A stretch of 64,000 nucleotides of DNA from Proteus terrae subsp. cibarius (GTDB lineage: Bacteria; Pseudomonadota; Gammaproteobacteria; Enterobacterales; Enterobacteriaceae): contig NZ_CP047349.1 of NCBI RefSeq assembly GCF_011045835.1, positions 2,108,001 through 2,172,000 of the forward strand, written 5' to 3'. Positions within the stretch are counted from its first letter, which is position 1; the number at the start of each line of letters is the position of its first letter. The notes under the pieces were generated by a model. It ran no database searches, was not told the DNA's origin, and saw nothing but the letters and a program-made list of their open reading frames with translations. The position numbers and the translations under genes are program-made. Positions 9,416 through 21,522 of the stretch are shown one piece after another.

Positions 9416-11377
9416 TTAATTATCCGTTGTTGCTGCTTTATTCTGCGCTTTATTTTTTGTAGCGCCTGCTTTGTTACTTCCTTTAGTTGCTGCCTTACGC
9501 TTTTTATTATGCGCCGGTGCGGGAAGATTTCTGAAAGCTTGAATATTCGGACGACGTTTCGCTTGAGTAATCAACTCTATCAAGGTGTTATTTAATGGCA
9601 TCATAAAATCTTGATATTTAAATTGCTTCTCACTAATTTGCGTGAGTATCGATTCCCAATGTGCCGTCATATCCGGTAAAGTTGCCATATCTGGCAATAC
9701 ATGAATTAATGCTCTACCTGCTGGAGTTGAGTTAATGGCTCGTCCTTTCTTTTGCAAAAAGCCTCGCTTAAATAACAGCTCAATAATTCCCGCCCTTGTC
9801 GCTTCAGTACCTAATCCATCCGTCGCTCTTAGGATTTTCTTAAGTTCTTTATCTTGAACAAAGCGCGCAATTCCTGTCATAGCAGAAAGCAATGTCGCAT
9901 CAGTAAAAGGTCTTGGTGGCTGCGTTTGCTTTTCAACAATCTCTCCCTTTTCACACAGCAACTCATCACCTTTCGCCACGACTGGCAATGCAGAGCCATC
10001 ATTTTCGGCATCTTGCTCTTTAGCACCTAATAATATTCTCCAGCCTGCTTGCGCTAAAAAACGTGCTTTAGAGATAAATTTGCCATTCTCAATATCAAGT
10101 TCAATAACACATTTACGATAAACAGCATCAGGCATAAATTGCATTAGATATTGGCGAGCCACGAGATAATAAATATTCTTCTCATTTTCACTTAATGAGA
10201 TATTACCCGTTTTTGCCGTTGGAATAATTGCATGGTGGGCATCAACTTTTTTGTCATCCCAGCAACGATTCTTTTTATCAATATCTAAGGTATCTTGCGG
10301 TAATAGGCTTGCATCATGTGCGCTAATCGCATTAATAACGGCATGGCGACCAGCAAAATGCTCATCAGGCAAATAACGACTATCAGAACGCGGATAAGTG
10401 ATTAATTTATGCGTTTCATATAGCCTTTGGCATGTATCTAAGACTTGCTGTGCGCTTAAACCAAAGCGTTTTGCGGCTTCAATTTGTAATGCGGAAAGCG
10501 AAAAAGGAAGCGGTGCTATTTCAGATTCTTGCTTATCTTGATAATCCGTTACATTGGCAGGTTTATCTTTAATTCGCTCAACAACATGCTCTGCAAGCTT
10601 ACGATTTAATAATCGCCCTTCTTCATCCTGCCAAGGTTCACAATGCTCGCTTGGCTGCCAAATCGCGGTAAAGCGTTCATCGGCAGGTGTTACAACATGC
10701 GCTTTAACTTCAAAGAAATCTTTAGGCACAAAATTTTCAATTTCTTCATCTCGACGAACCACTAAGCCTAATACTGGTGTTTGTACTCGCCCCACGGACA
10801 ATACACCTTGATAGCCATTGCGTTGACCTAAAAGCGTATAGGCTCGAGTCATGTTAATACCATAAAGCCAGTCTGCTCTTGCTCGCGCCAAAGCCGATAC
10901 ACACAATGGTACAAACTCATGGTTATAACGTAGCTTATCAATAGCACGCGTTACTGCTGCTGGGTTTAAGTCATTAATTAAGCAACGACGCGCCTGTTTC
11001 CTTTGATCTTCGCTGATATTTAAATAGTTAAGCACTTCATCGACTAAAAGCTGACCCTCACGATCGGGGTCTCCCGCGTGGATCACCTCTTTTGCCTGCT
11101 TAAGTAGTGTTTTGATAGTTTCTAGCTGTTTTTTAACATCAGCTCGGGGCTTGAGTTGCCATTTTTCAGGAATAATAGGCAAATCATCTAACGACCAGCG
11201 GGCGTACCGCGGGTCGTATGCATCCGGCTCAGCTTGTTCAAGTAAGTGACCAACACACCACGTCACATACTGGTTATCACCACAAAGAATAAAGCCATCG
11301 CCCCTTTTATGAGGCTTTGGCAATACATCAGCAATAGCACGAGCAAGGCTGGGTTTTTCTGCAATAAATAATCTCAT
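9416..11377 (-). CDS. topB: DNA topoisomerase III
   Basis: Type IA topoisomerase that decatenates DNA and resolves recombination intermediates with RecQ. The length of 653 residues equals E. coli TopB. The N-terminal Toprim domain has [16 protein letters not shown] and the DPDREGQLL acidic cluster. The active-site Tyr is in [13 protein letters not shown]. The C-terminal tail is rich in Lys, Ala and Asn, a DNA-binding extension. The start lies 4 nt after the selD stop, so translation with selD is probably coupled, the gene pair seen in E. coli. Confidence 0.97.
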   Translation of the reverse strand: MRLFIAEKPSLARAIADVLPKPHKRGDGFILCGDNQYVTWCVGHLLEQAEPDAYDPRYARWSLDDLPIIPEKWQLKPRADVKKQLETIKTLLKQAKEVIHAGDPDREGQLLVDEVLNYLNISEDQRKQARRCLINDLNPAAVTRAIDKLRYNHEFVPLCVSALARARADWLYGINMTRAYTLLGQRNGYQGVLSVGRVQTPVLGLVVRRDEEIENFVPKDFFEVKAHVVTPADERFTAIWQPSEHCEPWQDEEGRLLNRKLAEHVVERIKDKPANVTDYQDKQESEIAPLPFSLSALQIEAAKRFGLSAQQVLDTCQRLYETHKLITYPRSDSRYLPDEHFAGRHAVINAISAHDASLLPQDTLDIDKKNRCWDDKKVDAHHAIIPTAKTGNISLSENEKNIYYLVARQYLMQFMPDAVYRKCVIELDIENGKFISKARFLAQAGWRILLGAKEQDAENDGSALPVVAKGDELLCEKGEIVEKQTQPPRPFTDATLLSAMTGIARFVQDKELKKILRATDGLGTEATRAGIIELLFKRGFLQKKGRAINSTPAGRALIHVLPDMATLPDMTAHWESILTQISEKQFKYQDFMMPLNNTLIELITQAKRRPNIQAFRNLPAPAHNKKRKAATKGSNKAGATKNKAQNKAATTDN

Positions 11378-11381
11378 TACT

Positions 11382-12425
11382 TTAGTTAGTCACTTCAATC
11401 AACGCTTTTCCAGCTACTGGCGCGGTTAGCTCACCAATAGAAGTTAATTCGATATCAAAACGTGAGGCAACCTCTTTCACTTGTTCAACCGCTTCAGGCA
11501 ATACTGCTAATAATAAGCCACCTGATGTTTGCGGATCACAAAGTAATTTACGTTGCATTTCAGTGATCTCACCAATTAAATGACCATAACTTTCAAAGTT
11601 ACGCCCTGTCCCCCCCGGAACACAGCCTTGTTCAATATAAGACTCTACTTCTGGTAATCTTGGTACTTGAGAGAAATGAATAGTGGCTTGTACACCAGAG
11701 CCGTCACAAATCTCACTTAAATGCCCTAATAAACCGAATCCTGTAACGTCAGTCATTGCAGTGACACCTTCGATATCAGAAAAATCAGAACCAGCTTTAT
11801 TCATACGGCACATAATTTCTGTCGCTAAACCTTGGTGCTCTGGTTTTAACAGACCTTTCTTCTCAGCGGTTGTTAATACACCAATCCCCAAAGGTTTAGT
11901 TAAAAAGAGTTGAGATCCTGCTTTAGCTTCACTGTTTTTCTTCACTTTGCTCACAGACACAACACCTGTTACTGCAAGGCCAAAAATAGGTTCTGGTGCA
12001 TCAATTGAGTGACCACCAGCCAGTGAAATTCCTGCTTCTTGGCAAGCTGCTCGGCCACCCTCAATCACTTCACGCGCAATTTCAGGTGCTAGTTTATTAA
12101 TAGGCCAACCTAAAATAGCAATCGCCATAATAGGTTTCCCCCCCATCGCAAAGATATCACTGATTGCATTTGTTGCAGCGATACGCCCAAAATCATAAGG
12201 GTTATCAACGATTGGCATAAAGAAATCAGTAGTACTAATAATACCTGTACCATTTCCTAAATCATAAACAGCTGCATCATCTTTAGTTTCATTACCTACA
12301 AGTAAATGAGGGTCATGAAATTTAGCTTGTTCGCTATGTAAAATGGTTTCTAAAACTTTTGGTGATATCTTACAACCACAACCTGCACCATGACTGTACT
12401 GTGTTAAACGAATTGCTTCAGACAT
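11382..12425 (-). CDS. selD: selenide, water dikinase (selenophosphate synthetase)
   Basis: Makes selenophosphate from selenide and ATP for selenocysteine and selenouridine synthesis. The 347-residue protein begins with the conserved [11 protein letters not shown] stretch: the catalytic position is Cys (not Sec) and the following Lys is present. The ATP and metal motifs include [13 protein letters not shown] and [22 protein letters not shown] precedes the ATG. It implies selenoprotein or selenouridine use in this organism, for example formate dehydrogenases. Confidence 0.96.
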   Translation of the reverse strand: MSEAIRLTQYSHGAGCGCKISPKVLETILHSEQAKFHDPHLLVGNETKDDAAVYDLGNGTGIISTTDFFMPIVDNPYDFGRIAATNAISDIFAMGGKPIMAIAILGWPINKLAPEIAREVIEGGRAACQEAGISLAGGHSIDAPEPIFGLAVTGVVSVSKVKKNSEAKAGSQLFLTKPLGIGVLTTAEKKGLLKPEHQGLATEIMCRMNKAGSDFSDIEGVTAMTDVTGFGLLGHLSEICDGSGVQATIHFSQVPRLPEVESYIEQGCVPGGTGRNFESYGHLIGEITEMQRKLLCDPQTSGGLLLAVLPEAVEQVKEVASRFDIELTSIGELTAPVAGKALIEVTN

Positions 12426-12441
12426 AACATGCCATCCTTTT

Positions 12442-12993
12442 TTAAAAATAAGTCACAAAATCAGTTAAGTCAGCAGGAGAAACCGTCATTGGCGCTTTCA
12501 GGGCTGGCGTGCCTAAATAAAGAAAACCAATAATCTGGTCGTGTTCACCACAGCCAAGTCCTTCTCTTACCACTGCATCATGAGTCCAAGAACCTGAACG
12601 CCAAATTCCCCCAAATCCTTGAGCAACCGCAGCCATTTGCATTGCTTGAACACTACAACCAGCAGCGACAACTTGCTCCCATTCAGGAACCTTTGGATGA
12701 TCTTTCACTTTCGCAATAACAGTGATGATTAATGGGGCACGAAAAGGTGCATTTTTTGCTTTTTCTTCAACTTCTGGCCCTAAATTACCCACAACCGCGG
12801 CTTTATGCAGTAATTGGCTAAAACGCTCTATACCTTCATTTTGCATCACAATAAAATGCCAAGGTTTAAGTGCACCATGATCAGGCGCGCGCATACCGGC
12901 TTGTAAAATAGTATTGAGGGCTTCACTATCAGGGGCTGGAGTAGTCAGTCGGGAAGCTGAACGGCGGTTCAAAAGCAGTGTTAATGCATCCAT
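12442..12993 (-). CDS. ydjA: nitroreductase family protein YdjA
   Basis: Small FMN-dependent NAD(P)H oxidoreductase of the nitroreductase superfamily. At 183 residues it equals E. coli YdjA, with the FMN-binding start [15 protein letters not shown], the [14 protein letters not shown] segment ([14 protein letters not shown]) and GFGGIWRSG. The physiological substrate is not settled. It lies 16 nt ahead of selD on the same strand, so ydjA-selD-topB probably form one transcript. CAGGAG is placed just before the ATG. Confidence 0.93.
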   Translation of the reverse strand: MDALTLLLNRRSASRLTTPAPDSEALNTILQAGMRAPDHGALKPWHFIVMQNEGIERFSQLLHKAAVVGNLGPEVEEKAKNAPFRAPLIITVIAKVKDHPKVPEWEQVVAAGCSVQAMQMAAVAQGFGGIWRSGSWTHDAVVREGLGCGEHDQIIGFLYLGTPALKAPMTVSPADLTDFVTYF

Positions 12994-13539
12994 TTTTATT
13001 CTCCTGTCAGCATTTTATTTTAGCAAGATCCCATTCTTATGGGGATGGACAGTTCTTATCAATTCGCAGTATAACAAACTGTTATATTACCACCATCCAT
13101 AGATTTAGGCGGGAATTTTTCTAAAAATCCGCTGTGTGGTTATTTAATCGTAATTTATTGTTCATAAAATGATTAACCTTAGTTTACCTCAGTTAATTTA
13201 TACTGGCCTTGGTTCTTATTTTCTTTTTAATTCGACAAATTCCTATATTACGTTAAACCCTTTTTGTGTGAAATTGTTTCGCTATTTTGACATAAGGTAA
13301 ATATTTACTTAACAACACCTTAAGCAAAAAGTTATCATCAATGGTTTCTTAAAAATCAATGACAGACATTCAATAAGAGCTATATTAGAATATTCCTTCA
13401 TTGTTATTGCTATTCTCTCTATTACTAACAATATTTTTTGTTTTAATAGTATGAGATTATGTGAATGTAGCCTGCTTACCAATAATTCTAGCATGACTGT
13501 TTAGGATTAAAATTTAGCTTTACATGATGTGGAGATAAT
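12994..13539. other. divergent ydjA-sppA intergenic region
   Basis: About 545 bp holding the promoters of two divergent genes. The one distinct element is a 17-bp palindrome, TATAACA-N3-TGTTATA at 13070-13086, about 80 bp upstream of ydjA, which could be an operator. The rest is AT-rich and I see no gene. Confidence 0.45.
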
Positions 13540-15396
13540 ATGAGTAAAATTATGGAGTTAATCGGCGCAATATTAAAATTTAGTTGGCAAGCCATTAACT
13601 TTATCAGGAAATTAATCTTAAACGTTATTTTCTTTTTCCTTCTTTTTATGGTCATTGGTATTTTCTTAATTAGCAAAGAAGCACAAAAACCAATGGATTA
13701 TGAAGGTGCCCTTCTTGTTGACCTTAAGGGTGTGATTGTTGACCAAACGGCAACCCAAAATCCTTTAGGTGAAGTTGGACGTGAGCTTTTAGGTGTTTCT
13801 AGTAGCCAGCTCCAAGAAAATTCATTATTTGAAGTTGTCGATACACTACGCCTCGCCTCTCAAGATCCAAAAATTAAAGGTATGGTGCTCAAACTTGATG
13901 AATTTGCAGGCGCAGACCAACCTTCGCTAAATTATATTGGTAAAGCACTTAATGAATTTAAAAAGACAGGCAAACCAATTTTTGCAGTAAGCGGTTATTA
14001 TAATCAGCCACAATATTATCTCGCTTCTTATGCTGATAAAATTTATCTCACACCTCAAGGTGCTGTGGGTGTTTATGGTTTTGGCTTTCAAAATCTCTAT
14101 TACAAGACACTGTTAGAAAACTTAAAGGTGAGTACTCATATTTTCCGCGTCGGAACGTATAAATCTGCGGTTGAACCATTAATGCGTAATGACATGTCTG
14201 CGGAATCTCGAGAAGCGTCATTACGTTTAGTTAATGCACTATGGTCTACATATTTAACCCAAGTTGCAGAAAACCGTAGCATTACCATAGAAGATGTTTT
14301 CCCTGGTGCAAAAGAGATGATTGCACAGCTACGTAATGCGGATGGGGATAACGCAACTTATGCGCTAAATCGTAAATTAGTGGATTCTGTAAGCTCATAT
14401 GCTCAATTTGAAGCTGATATGACAGAAACCTTCCAGTGGGATAAAGAGAGCAAGCAATTTAACAATATCAGTATTTATGATTATGCCGATACGCTAACCT
14501 CCTCTTTACCTGCCAGTGATGAAGGTAATATTGCCGTAGTCGTTGTTCAAGGTGCCATTATTGATGGTGAAAGTATCCCGGGTTCAGCGGGAGGGTCAAC
14601 TATTGCTAATCAAATTCGTCAAGCACGTTTAGATCCAAATATTAAGGCGCTTGTCTTACGTGTAAACAGCCCTGGTGGTAGTGTTTCTGCATCAGAGCAA
14701 ATACGTAGTGAAATTGCCGCCTTTAAACAACAGAAAAAACATGTGGTTGTTTCAATGGGAGGTTTAGCGGCATCAGGTGGATATTGGATCTCAACCCCTG
14801 CAAATAAGATTATTGCTAGCCCATCAACATTAACTGGCTCGATTGGTATTTTTGGCGTTATTAATACTTTTGAGAACAGCTTAGAATCTATTGGTGTTTA
14901 TACTGATGGTGTCACAACTTCACCATTAGCCGGATTATCTGTCACAAATAAACTACCTGAAGAATTTTCAGAGCTTTTACAGCTCAATATTGAAAGTGGT
15001 TATAAAACGTTTCTTAATTTAGTGGCTGAATCTCGTAAAAAAACACCCGCTCAAATTGATCGTATTGCTCAAGGCCGAGTGTGGGTAGGAATAGATGCAA
15101 AGAATGTCGGTTTAGTTGATGAGTTTGGTGACTTTGATGATGCTATTGATGCAGTCGCTAAAATGGCAAAAATTGACCAACCTGTTATTGATTGGATGAA
15201 ACCAGAATTAAGCCTTTCTGAGCAAATCATTATGAGCTTATCGTCTAATGCAAAAGCACTTCTTCCTGATCCGTTACAAGCTTATATTCCTGCGCCTGTT
15301 TTAAAAGAAGTTAAAACACAGACAGAGTTTTATCGCAATATGAACGATCCGCTAAATCGCTATGCGTATTGTTTATCTTGTGGTGATATTCAATAG
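13540..15396 (+). CDS. sppA: signal peptide peptidase A (protease IV)
   Basis: Inner-membrane serine protease that degrades cleaved signal peptides. The 618 residues equal E. coli SppA. An N-terminal membrane anchor (about residues 27-46) precedes two SppA repeats. The catalytic Lys is in FRVGTYKSAVEP of the first half and the catalytic Ser in GGLAASGGYWIS of the second, the split Ser-Lys dyad of the gram-negative long form. GGAG lies before the ATG. It is followed by its own terminator. Confidence 0.96.
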   Translation: MSKIMELIGAILKFSWQAINFIRKLILNVIFFFLLFMVIGIFLISKEAQKPMDYEGALLVDLKGVIVDQTATQNPLGEVGRELLGVSSSQLQENSLFEVVDTLRLASQDPKIKGMVLKLDEFAGADQPSLNYIGKALNEFKKTGKPIFAVSGYYNQPQYYLASYADKIYLTPQGAVGVYGFGFQNLYYKTLLENLKVSTHIFRVGTYKSAVEPLMRNDMSAESREASLRLVNALWSTYLTQVAENRSITIEDVFPGAKEMIAQLRNADGDNATYALNRKLVDSVSSYAQFEADMTETFQWDKESKQFNNISIYDYADTLTSSLPASDEGNIAVVVVQGAIIDGESIPGSAGGSTIANQIRQARLDPNIKALVLRVNSPGGSVSASEQIRSEIAAFKQQKKHVVVSMGGLAASGGYWISTPANKIIASPSTLTGSIGIFGVINTFENSLESIGVYTDGVTTSPLAGLSVTNKLPEEFSELLQLNIESGYKTFLNLVAESRKKTPAQIDRIAQGRVWVGIDAKNVGLVDEFGDFDDAIDAVAKMAKIDQPVIDWMKPELSLSEQIIMSLSSNAKALLPDPLQAYIPAPVLKEVKTQTEFYRNMNDPLNRYAYCLSCGDIQ

Positions 15397-15407
15397 TCTT
15401 TCCACTG

Positions 15408-15446
15408 ATACACCTGTTTACACTGAACAGGTGTATTTCTCTCCTT
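15408..15446 (+). terminator. terminator of sppA
   Basis: The 11-bp arms ATACACCTGTT and AACAGGTGTAT are followed by a T/C-rich tail, 12 bp beyond the sppA stop. Confidence 0.85.
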
Positions 15447-15640
15447 TTTCTGGCTTTTGATAGAATGATATTCTGATGAATGCTTTTTGTTCGTCTATAT
15501 TCAAACTATTTTTAACACAATGATTTAAAGTAGATATTAGTCAGTCTCTATTTTCTTTTTTTAGCATCCTTTCCTTTTTTTATTCTGCAAACTCCCTATA
15601 ATCAGGTATTTCTCACAGCTTAATAAGAGTGCTTTGTCTG

Positions 15641-16663
15641 ATGCAAAAGAAATCAATCTACGTTGTTTATACTGGCGGTACTATTGGTATGCAACATTCT
15701 GAACATGGCTATATTCCTGTATCAGGGCATTTACAACGCCAATTAGCTAAAATGCCAGAATTCCACCGTGAGGAGATGCCTGATTTTACAATTAAAGAGC
15801 ACCTTCCTTTAATTGATTCTTCAAATATCACACCAGAAGATTGGCAATCCATTGCTGATGATATTAATGAAAATTATCACAACTATGACGGGTTCGTTAT
15901 TCTTCATGGTACAGATACCATGGCTTTTACCGCATCAGCACTCTCTTTTATGTTTGAGAATCTTAGCAAACCGATTATCGTTACTGGCTCTCAAATTCCT
16001 TTAGAAGCCTTACGTTCTGACGGGCAAACAAACCTATTAAATGCACTTTACCTCGCAGCACATCACCCAATTAATGAAGTGGCGCTATTTTTTAATAACA
16101 CGCTGTATCGTGGGAACCGCACAGTAAAAGCCCATGCAGATGGTTTTAACGCCTTTGCATCACCCAATAGCGCCCCACTGTTAGAAGCGGGTATTAATAT
16201 TAAACAATTTAAAATTAATTCATTTCCAAAAGGAAAAGGCGAATTTACTGCACATAATATTACGCCTCAGCCGATCGGCGTTGTCACCATTTATCCAGGT
16301 CTTTCAGATGAAGTTGTTAAAAATATCTTAATGCAACCTGTAAAAGCCTTAATATTGCGCTCTTATGGTGTCGGTAATGCACCATCGCATCCTGCTCTAC
16401 TTTCAACCCTACGTGAAGCAACTGAGCGTGGCATTGTTGTTATCAACCTTACGCAATGTATTTCTGGTCGAGTAAATATGGAAGGTTATGCAACAGGTCA
16501 GGCATTAGCGGAAGTGGGTGTGATCAGTGGCTTTGATATGACATTTGAAGCAACATTAACTAAACTGCATTATCTCCTTAGCCAACAATATAATTACACA
16601 GAGATCTGCCGACTAATGCAACAAAACCTTCGCGGTGAAATGACATTAGACGATAACGACTAA
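15641..16663 (+). CDS. ansA: cytoplasmic L-asparaginase I
   Basis: Hydrolyses asparagine to aspartate and ammonia. The start at 15641 gives 340 residues beginning MQKKSIYVVYTGGTIGMQ, as in E. coli AnsA (338); a GTG four codons earlier is less likely. The nucleophile Thr lies in YTGGTIGM and the second catalytic Thr-Asp in HGTDTMAFTAS. It has no signal peptide, consistent with the low-affinity cytoplasmic enzyme. pncA follows after about 22 bp, the same operon as in E. coli. Confidence 0.96.
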   Translation: MQKKSIYVVYTGGTIGMQHSEHGYIPVSGHLQRQLAKMPEFHREEMPDFTIKEHLPLIDSSNITPEDWQSIADDINENYHNYDGFVILHGTDTMAFTASALSFMFENLSKPIIVTGSQIPLEALRSDGQTNLLNALYLAAHHPINEVALFFNNTLYRGNRTVKAHADGFNAFASPNSAPLLEAGINIKQFKINSFPKGKGEFTAHNITPQPIGVVTIYPGLSDEVVKNILMQPVKALILRSYGVGNAPSHPALLSTLREATERGIVVINLTQCISGRVNMEGYATGQALAEVGVISGFDMTFEATLTKLHYLLSQQYNYTEICRLMQQNLRGEMTLDDND

Positions 16664-16685
16664 GTTTAATTTAAAGGTAAAATTG

Positions 16686-17330
16686 GTGAAAAATTCTGCA
16701 CTGTTATTGGTTGATATACAAAACGATTTTTGTACTGGTGGTGCATTAGCTGTTAATGAAAGCGATATAGTGATACAAACAGCCAACCAACTTATTCATG
16801 ATTTTAAGCTATCTAAAAATCCCATTATTGCCAGTTTAGATTGGCACCCAGCCGATCATCTTAGCTTTGCTGAAAATTCAGGCACTGTTGTAGGAGAAAT
16901 TGGAACGCTTAATGGATTACCACAAGTATGGTGGCCTGTGCATTGTGTACAAAATTCTTATGGTGCTGCATTTCACCCTGAATTAAACCAAGCACTAATA
17001 AACCATATTATTTACAAAGGGCAAAATCGTCTTATTGATAGTTATAGTGCCTTTTTTGATAACGACCATGAATATCAGACGGGCTTGCATACTCTTTTGC
17101 AGACTCTGAATATAAAACATCTTTATATTTTAGGAATTGCTACGGATTACTGCGTTAAATATACGGTACTGGATGCTTTACAGTTAGGTTATCATGTGAC
17201 CGTAATTACAGATGGTTGTCGTGGCGTAAATATTCAAGATGATGACAGCGAAAAAGCACTAGAAGAGATGCGGGCACAAGGTGCGGTATTAATTGATTCA
17301 GCACATTGGCTTAATCGTAACAATCAATAG
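16686..17330 (+). CDS. pncA: nicotinamidase
   Basis: Deamidates nicotinamide to nicotinate in the NAD salvage pathway; enzymes of this family also activate pyrazinamide. The protein has about 214 residues, with catalytic Asp in LLLVDIQNDFC, metal ligands in LDWHPADH, and the nucleophile Cys in ATDYCVKYTV. The GTG at 16686 is favoured as start because AAAGG lies 8 nt upstream; a TTG one codon earlier is the alternative. Downstream gene of the ansA-pncA operon. Confidence 0.95.
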   Translation: MKNSALLLVDIQNDFCTGGALAVNESDIVIQTANQLIHDFKLSKNPIIASLDWHPADHLSFAENSGTVVGEIGTLNGLPQVWWPVHCVQNSYGAAFHPELNQALINHIIYKGQNRLIDSYSAFFDNDHEYQTGLHTLLQTLNIKHLYILGIATDYCVKYTVLDALQLGYHVTVITDGCRGVNIQDDDSEKALEEMRAQGAVLIDSAHWLNRNNQ

Positions 17331-17359
17331 GTTCGTTATTTTCTTCATCTTCATAAAAC

Positions 17360-17407
17360 AAAAAAGGGGTTAATTTTAACCGGTTTGGTTAATAACCCCC
17401 CTTTTTT
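17360..17407. terminator. bidirectional terminator between pncA and yeaC
   Basis: The inverted repeat AAAAAGGGGTTA / TAACCCCCCTTTTT, with A and T tracts on the outside, lies between convergent genes. Confidence 0.85.
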
Positions 17408-17436
17408 ATCTCGATTCTATTCATTCAATACACGTT

Positions 17437-17718
17437 TTAGTCATCATCCATTGGTGTTAGTGTTGCTAAACGTTCAGATTGAAACTGAGCTTTTAATTCT
17501 TGTTTGCTCTTCATGGTAATCTGCCCATTAGTTCCCACAGTCATATGCTCAGGTGTGTGATTATTTTTCGCCTGCCATAATAAAACAATCTGCATGCAAT
17601 GTTCTTTTTGCTCATCAGTCAATGCAACGCCGTCAGGCCATTTACCCAGTTCAACTGCGGTTGAAATACGTTGGTAAATTTCAGGGGTTACCATCGAAAT
17701 AAGTTCATTAACTTCCAT
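17437..17718 (-). CDS. yeaC: YeaC family protein (DUF1315)
   Basis: Conserved small cytoplasmic protein of unknown function. The 93 residues align well with E. coli YeaC (90), including TPEIYQRISTAVELGKWPDG and the C-terminal NGQITMKSKQELK. The second Met is chosen as start because GGAG sits 6 nt before it and the first in-frame ATG has no ribosome site. It is next to msrB, as in E. coli. Confidence 0.9.
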   Translation of the reverse strand: MEVNELISMVTPEIYQRISTAVELGKWPDGVALTDEQKEHCMQIVLLWQAKNNHTPEHMTVGTNGQITMKSKQELKAQFQSERLATLTPMDDD

Positions 17719-17799
17719 TGATTGCTCCATAAACTAAATAATCTATTGAAATGGCTGAATCGTTTTTTCTATTGTTATCATTTTGTTAATTTAACTGGA

Positions 17800-18237
17800 T
17801 TAACCGATTTGTTTTTCGCCTGTTTCACTATTCGTAAATGAAAGAGATGCTGAATTGACACAATAACGCTCCCCTGTAGGGGCTGGGCCATCATTAAAAA
17901 CATGGCCTAAATGTGCATCACATTGCTGACAACGTATTTCAGTTCTTTTCATATTATGAGAAAAATCATCAATATAGCGAATTGCATTATCACTAACGGG
18001 TTGATAAAAGCTAGGCCAACCACATCCAGCATCAAATTTTGTTTCTGAATAAAACAAAGGAGCCGAACAACATAAACAGTGATAAATACCTGTTTGACGA
18101 TTGTGTAATAATTTACCACTAAACGGAGGTTCTGTGCCTTGCTGTTGCGTCACATAACGTTGCATTTCGTTGAGTATTGATAAATCAAGGTGATTGTTAT
18201 TACTTGAAATATTCACTTTCTTTTCATTATCTGCCAT
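17800..18237 (-). CDS. msrB: peptide methionine-R-sulfoxide reductase
   Basis: Repairs R-methionine sulfoxide in oxidised proteins. The 145-residue protein has two zinc-binding CxxC pairs (CLCC with the preceding His region, and CQQC), the core [10 protein letters not shown] and the catalytic Cys in [11 protein letters not shown]. Length and motifs fit E. coli MsrB (137). It is divergent from gapA, a conserved arrangement. Confidence 0.96.
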   Translation of the reverse strand: MADNEKKVNISSNNNHLDLSILNEMQRYVTQQQGTEPPFSGKLLHNRQTGIYHCLCCSAPLFYSETKFDAGCGWPSFYQPVSDNAIRYIDDFSHNMKRTEIRCQQCDAHLGHVFNDGPAPTGERYCVNSASLSFTNSETGEKQIG

Positions 18238-19576
<1,339 letters not shown>

Positions 19577-19605
19577 TTAGAGTTTAGAAAGTCACGATTT
19601 CTTTT

Positions 19606-19636
19606 AGAGCCACCGTTTCGGTGGCTCTTTTATTTT
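19606..19636 (+). terminator. terminator of gapA
   Basis: A GC-rich hairpin AGAGCCACCG / CGGTGGCTCT with a TTT-type loop is followed by a T-run, 30 bp after the stop. Confidence 0.9.
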
Positions 19637-19691
19637 CTAGCCAGTCAGTTTATTGTATTGAAATAGCCAGTGACATAAAGGTCATAAGATA

Positions 19692-20576
19692 ATGAATGAG
19701 AAAATTTTTTCTTTGCCGATTATTGAACAAATATCCCCTTACTTAAGTCGTCGGCAATTAGGCGAACTTCCTATCCTTGTTATTTCACATCCTAAAGTAC
19801 GCGCAGCTATCAGCCTTCAAGGCGCACATTTAATCGCTTGGCAGCCCGCACAAGAACATCCTGTATTTTGGGTAAGTGAAGCCTCTCTCTTCACTCCAGG
19901 TGTTGCCATTCGTGGTGGTATCCCTATTTGCTGGCCTTGGTTTGCTTCAGCAGGTACACCAAGTCATGGATTTGCACGTATTCTTCCTTGGGAGTTTAGT
20001 GCTCATACAGAACAAGATGATGGTGTCCTCATCACCATGACATTAAAAGAGAGTCAACAAACACAAAAATATTGGCCCCATCCCTTTACTGTTATTGCTC
20101 GTTTTAAATTAGGAGCAACCTGTGAGGTTGAATTAGAATCTTATGGTGATTATGAAGCGACAGCTGCTCTTCACTCTTACTTTAATGTGAGTGATATCGA
20201 TAATGTTTCTGTAACCGGCCTAGGAGGCCACTACATTGACACAGTGGCAGATAAAGAGGTTTACACTGATGAAACCTCATTACGCTTTAATGGACGCACT
20301 GACAGGCTTTATACGGAGCCTGATGATTTCAATCTCATTCATGATGATGGTTGGGATCGTACAATTGAAGTTCATCATTATCATCATAGTGATGTCGTGT
20401 GTTGGAACCCCGGCGCAGAGCTTGCAAGTTCAATGAAAGATATGAGTTCTGGCGGTTATCGTAAAATGGCTTGTGTAGAAACCGCACGCATCCACCAGCC
20501 ATTAAAACCAGATAACGTTCATCCCGGCCGTTTATCTTTGGTAGTCCGTGTTCGTAAGAATATTGCTGAAAAATAA
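19692..20576 (+). CDS. yeaD: D-hexose-6-phosphate mutarotase
   Basis: Aldose-1-epimerase-fold enzyme that interconverts anomers of hexose-6-phosphates, feeding glycolysis next to gapA. The 294 residues equal E. coli YeaD. Recognisable segments include the phosphate-binding GVAIRGGIPICWPWF, HGFARILPW, the catalytic-His region ALHSYFNV and the C-terminal MACVETARI. It follows gapA with a terminator between them, so it likely has its own promoter or lives on read-through. Confidence 0.94.
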   Translation: MNEKIFSLPIIEQISPYLSRRQLGELPILVISHPKVRAAISLQGAHLIAWQPAQEHPVFWVSEASLFTPGVAIRGGIPICWPWFASAGTPSHGFARILPWEFSAHTEQDDGVLITMTLKESQQTQKYWPHPFTVIARFKLGATCEVELESYGDYEATAALHSYFNVSDIDNVSVTGLGGHYIDTVADKEVYTDETSLRFNGRTDRLYTEPDDFNLIHDDGWDRTIEVHHYHHSDVVCWNPGAELASSMKDMSSGGYRKMACVETARIHQPLKPDNVHPGRLSLVVRVRKNIAEK

Positions 20577-20600
20577 AATATTGCTGGCATCTTACACAAT

Positions 20601-20633
20601 AAAAAAGCTTCGAGTTTAAATCGAAGCTTTTTT
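20601..20633. terminator. bidirectional terminator between yeaD and mipA
   Basis: AAAAAAGCTTCGA and the complementary arm ending in TTTTTT make a strong stem flanked by A and T tracts, between convergent genes. Confidence 0.88.
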
Positions 20634-20675
20634 ATCATCATTAATCTCACTAAATTCTAGTCAGATTTCTGCTAA

Positions 20676-21428
20676 TTAAAATGTGTAAGTCACACCTGTC
20701 CACACAATCGCAGTAACAGATTTATTCACCATAGGGCTGTCTTTCACTTCACTTGGTAAATGATCAACACGCCCCATCGCAAAGAAATTCCATTTTTCAG
20801 CAAATTTATAATTAGCGGAGATTTCAACATAAGGTCTCCAGCTATCATTTGGCGTATATTCTGCTAAACCACTGCGTTGTGATTCTGCATGACTAATTCC
20901 ATAAGCATAACGGTTTTGTTTTTTGTTTTCCCAAACAACACCAGCACCCGGCTGTAAAGACCAGTTACCGAATTCAAAAGGATATAAATAAGCCGCGTCA
21001 GCGATAATACCGTTACTTTTTCCTAACATATCACCCGATACGATCGCTCTTAAGCTACCCCATGATTCGTGGTGTTTATAAGTAAAGCCACCCATCATGG
21101 TGTCACGACGACGATTCAGTTTTTTCATTTGCTCATCATCACTATCGCTTGGTTTATAAGCCTGAGGATAATAGTGCAAATCAACAGAAAGCTGATCTTT
21201 AGGTGTATTCCACAGGTAATATCCTGCAGCTAACGTTGCGAAATAGAAGTTTTCTGACTGGTAGTTAACTTGTGGTACTGGTAATAAATAATCTTTTGAT
21301 TTAGCCCCTTTATAAGGAGTGACTTGCGCTAAGACTGAACCACCTATTGACCATTCGCCAGCAAATGCTGCTGGTGTGCTAAGCCCTGCGATAACGGCTA
21401 AAGAAATGATAATCTTCTTATTACTCAC
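20676..21428 (-). CDS. mipA: MipA/OmpV family outer membrane protein
   Basis: Outer-membrane beta-barrel scaffold of the MltA-interacting protein family, thought to link murein synthases with lytic enzymes. From a GTG at 21428 the product has 250 residues: a signal peptide (about 1-22, cleavage after AFA), a body rich in aromatic beta strands and a C-terminal Phe (TYTF) as needed by the Bam machinery. GTG is chosen because GGAAA lies just upstream and it puts Lys-Lys at the head of the signal peptide. In-frame ATGs 7 and 13 codons earlier are alternatives. E. coli MipA has 248 residues. Confidence 0.88.
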   Translation of the reverse strand: MSNKKIIISLAVIAGLSTPAAFAGEWSIGGSVLAQVTPYKGAKSKDYLLPVPQVNYQSENFYFATLAAGYYLWNTPKDQLSVDLHYYPQAYKPSDSDDEQMKKLNRRRDTMMGGFTYKHHESWGSLRAIVSGDMLGKSNGIIADAAYLYPFEFGNWSLQPGAGVVWENKKQNRYAYGISHAESQRSGLAEYTPNDSWRPYVEISANYKFAEKWNFFAMGRVDHLPSEVKDSPMVNKSVTAIVWTGVTYTF

Positions 21429-21522
21429 GATGATTTTCCATATTGTCATTAATAAAGTAGCAACCAAAAACCTATTTCAGTCACAAATAACTAAAACTGG
21501 TATTATTTTACCTATAATCATT

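Noticed and set aside
11382..12425. SelD as a selenoprotein with in-frame TGA
   Set aside because: The catalytic position is a Cys codon and the frame has no internal TGA.
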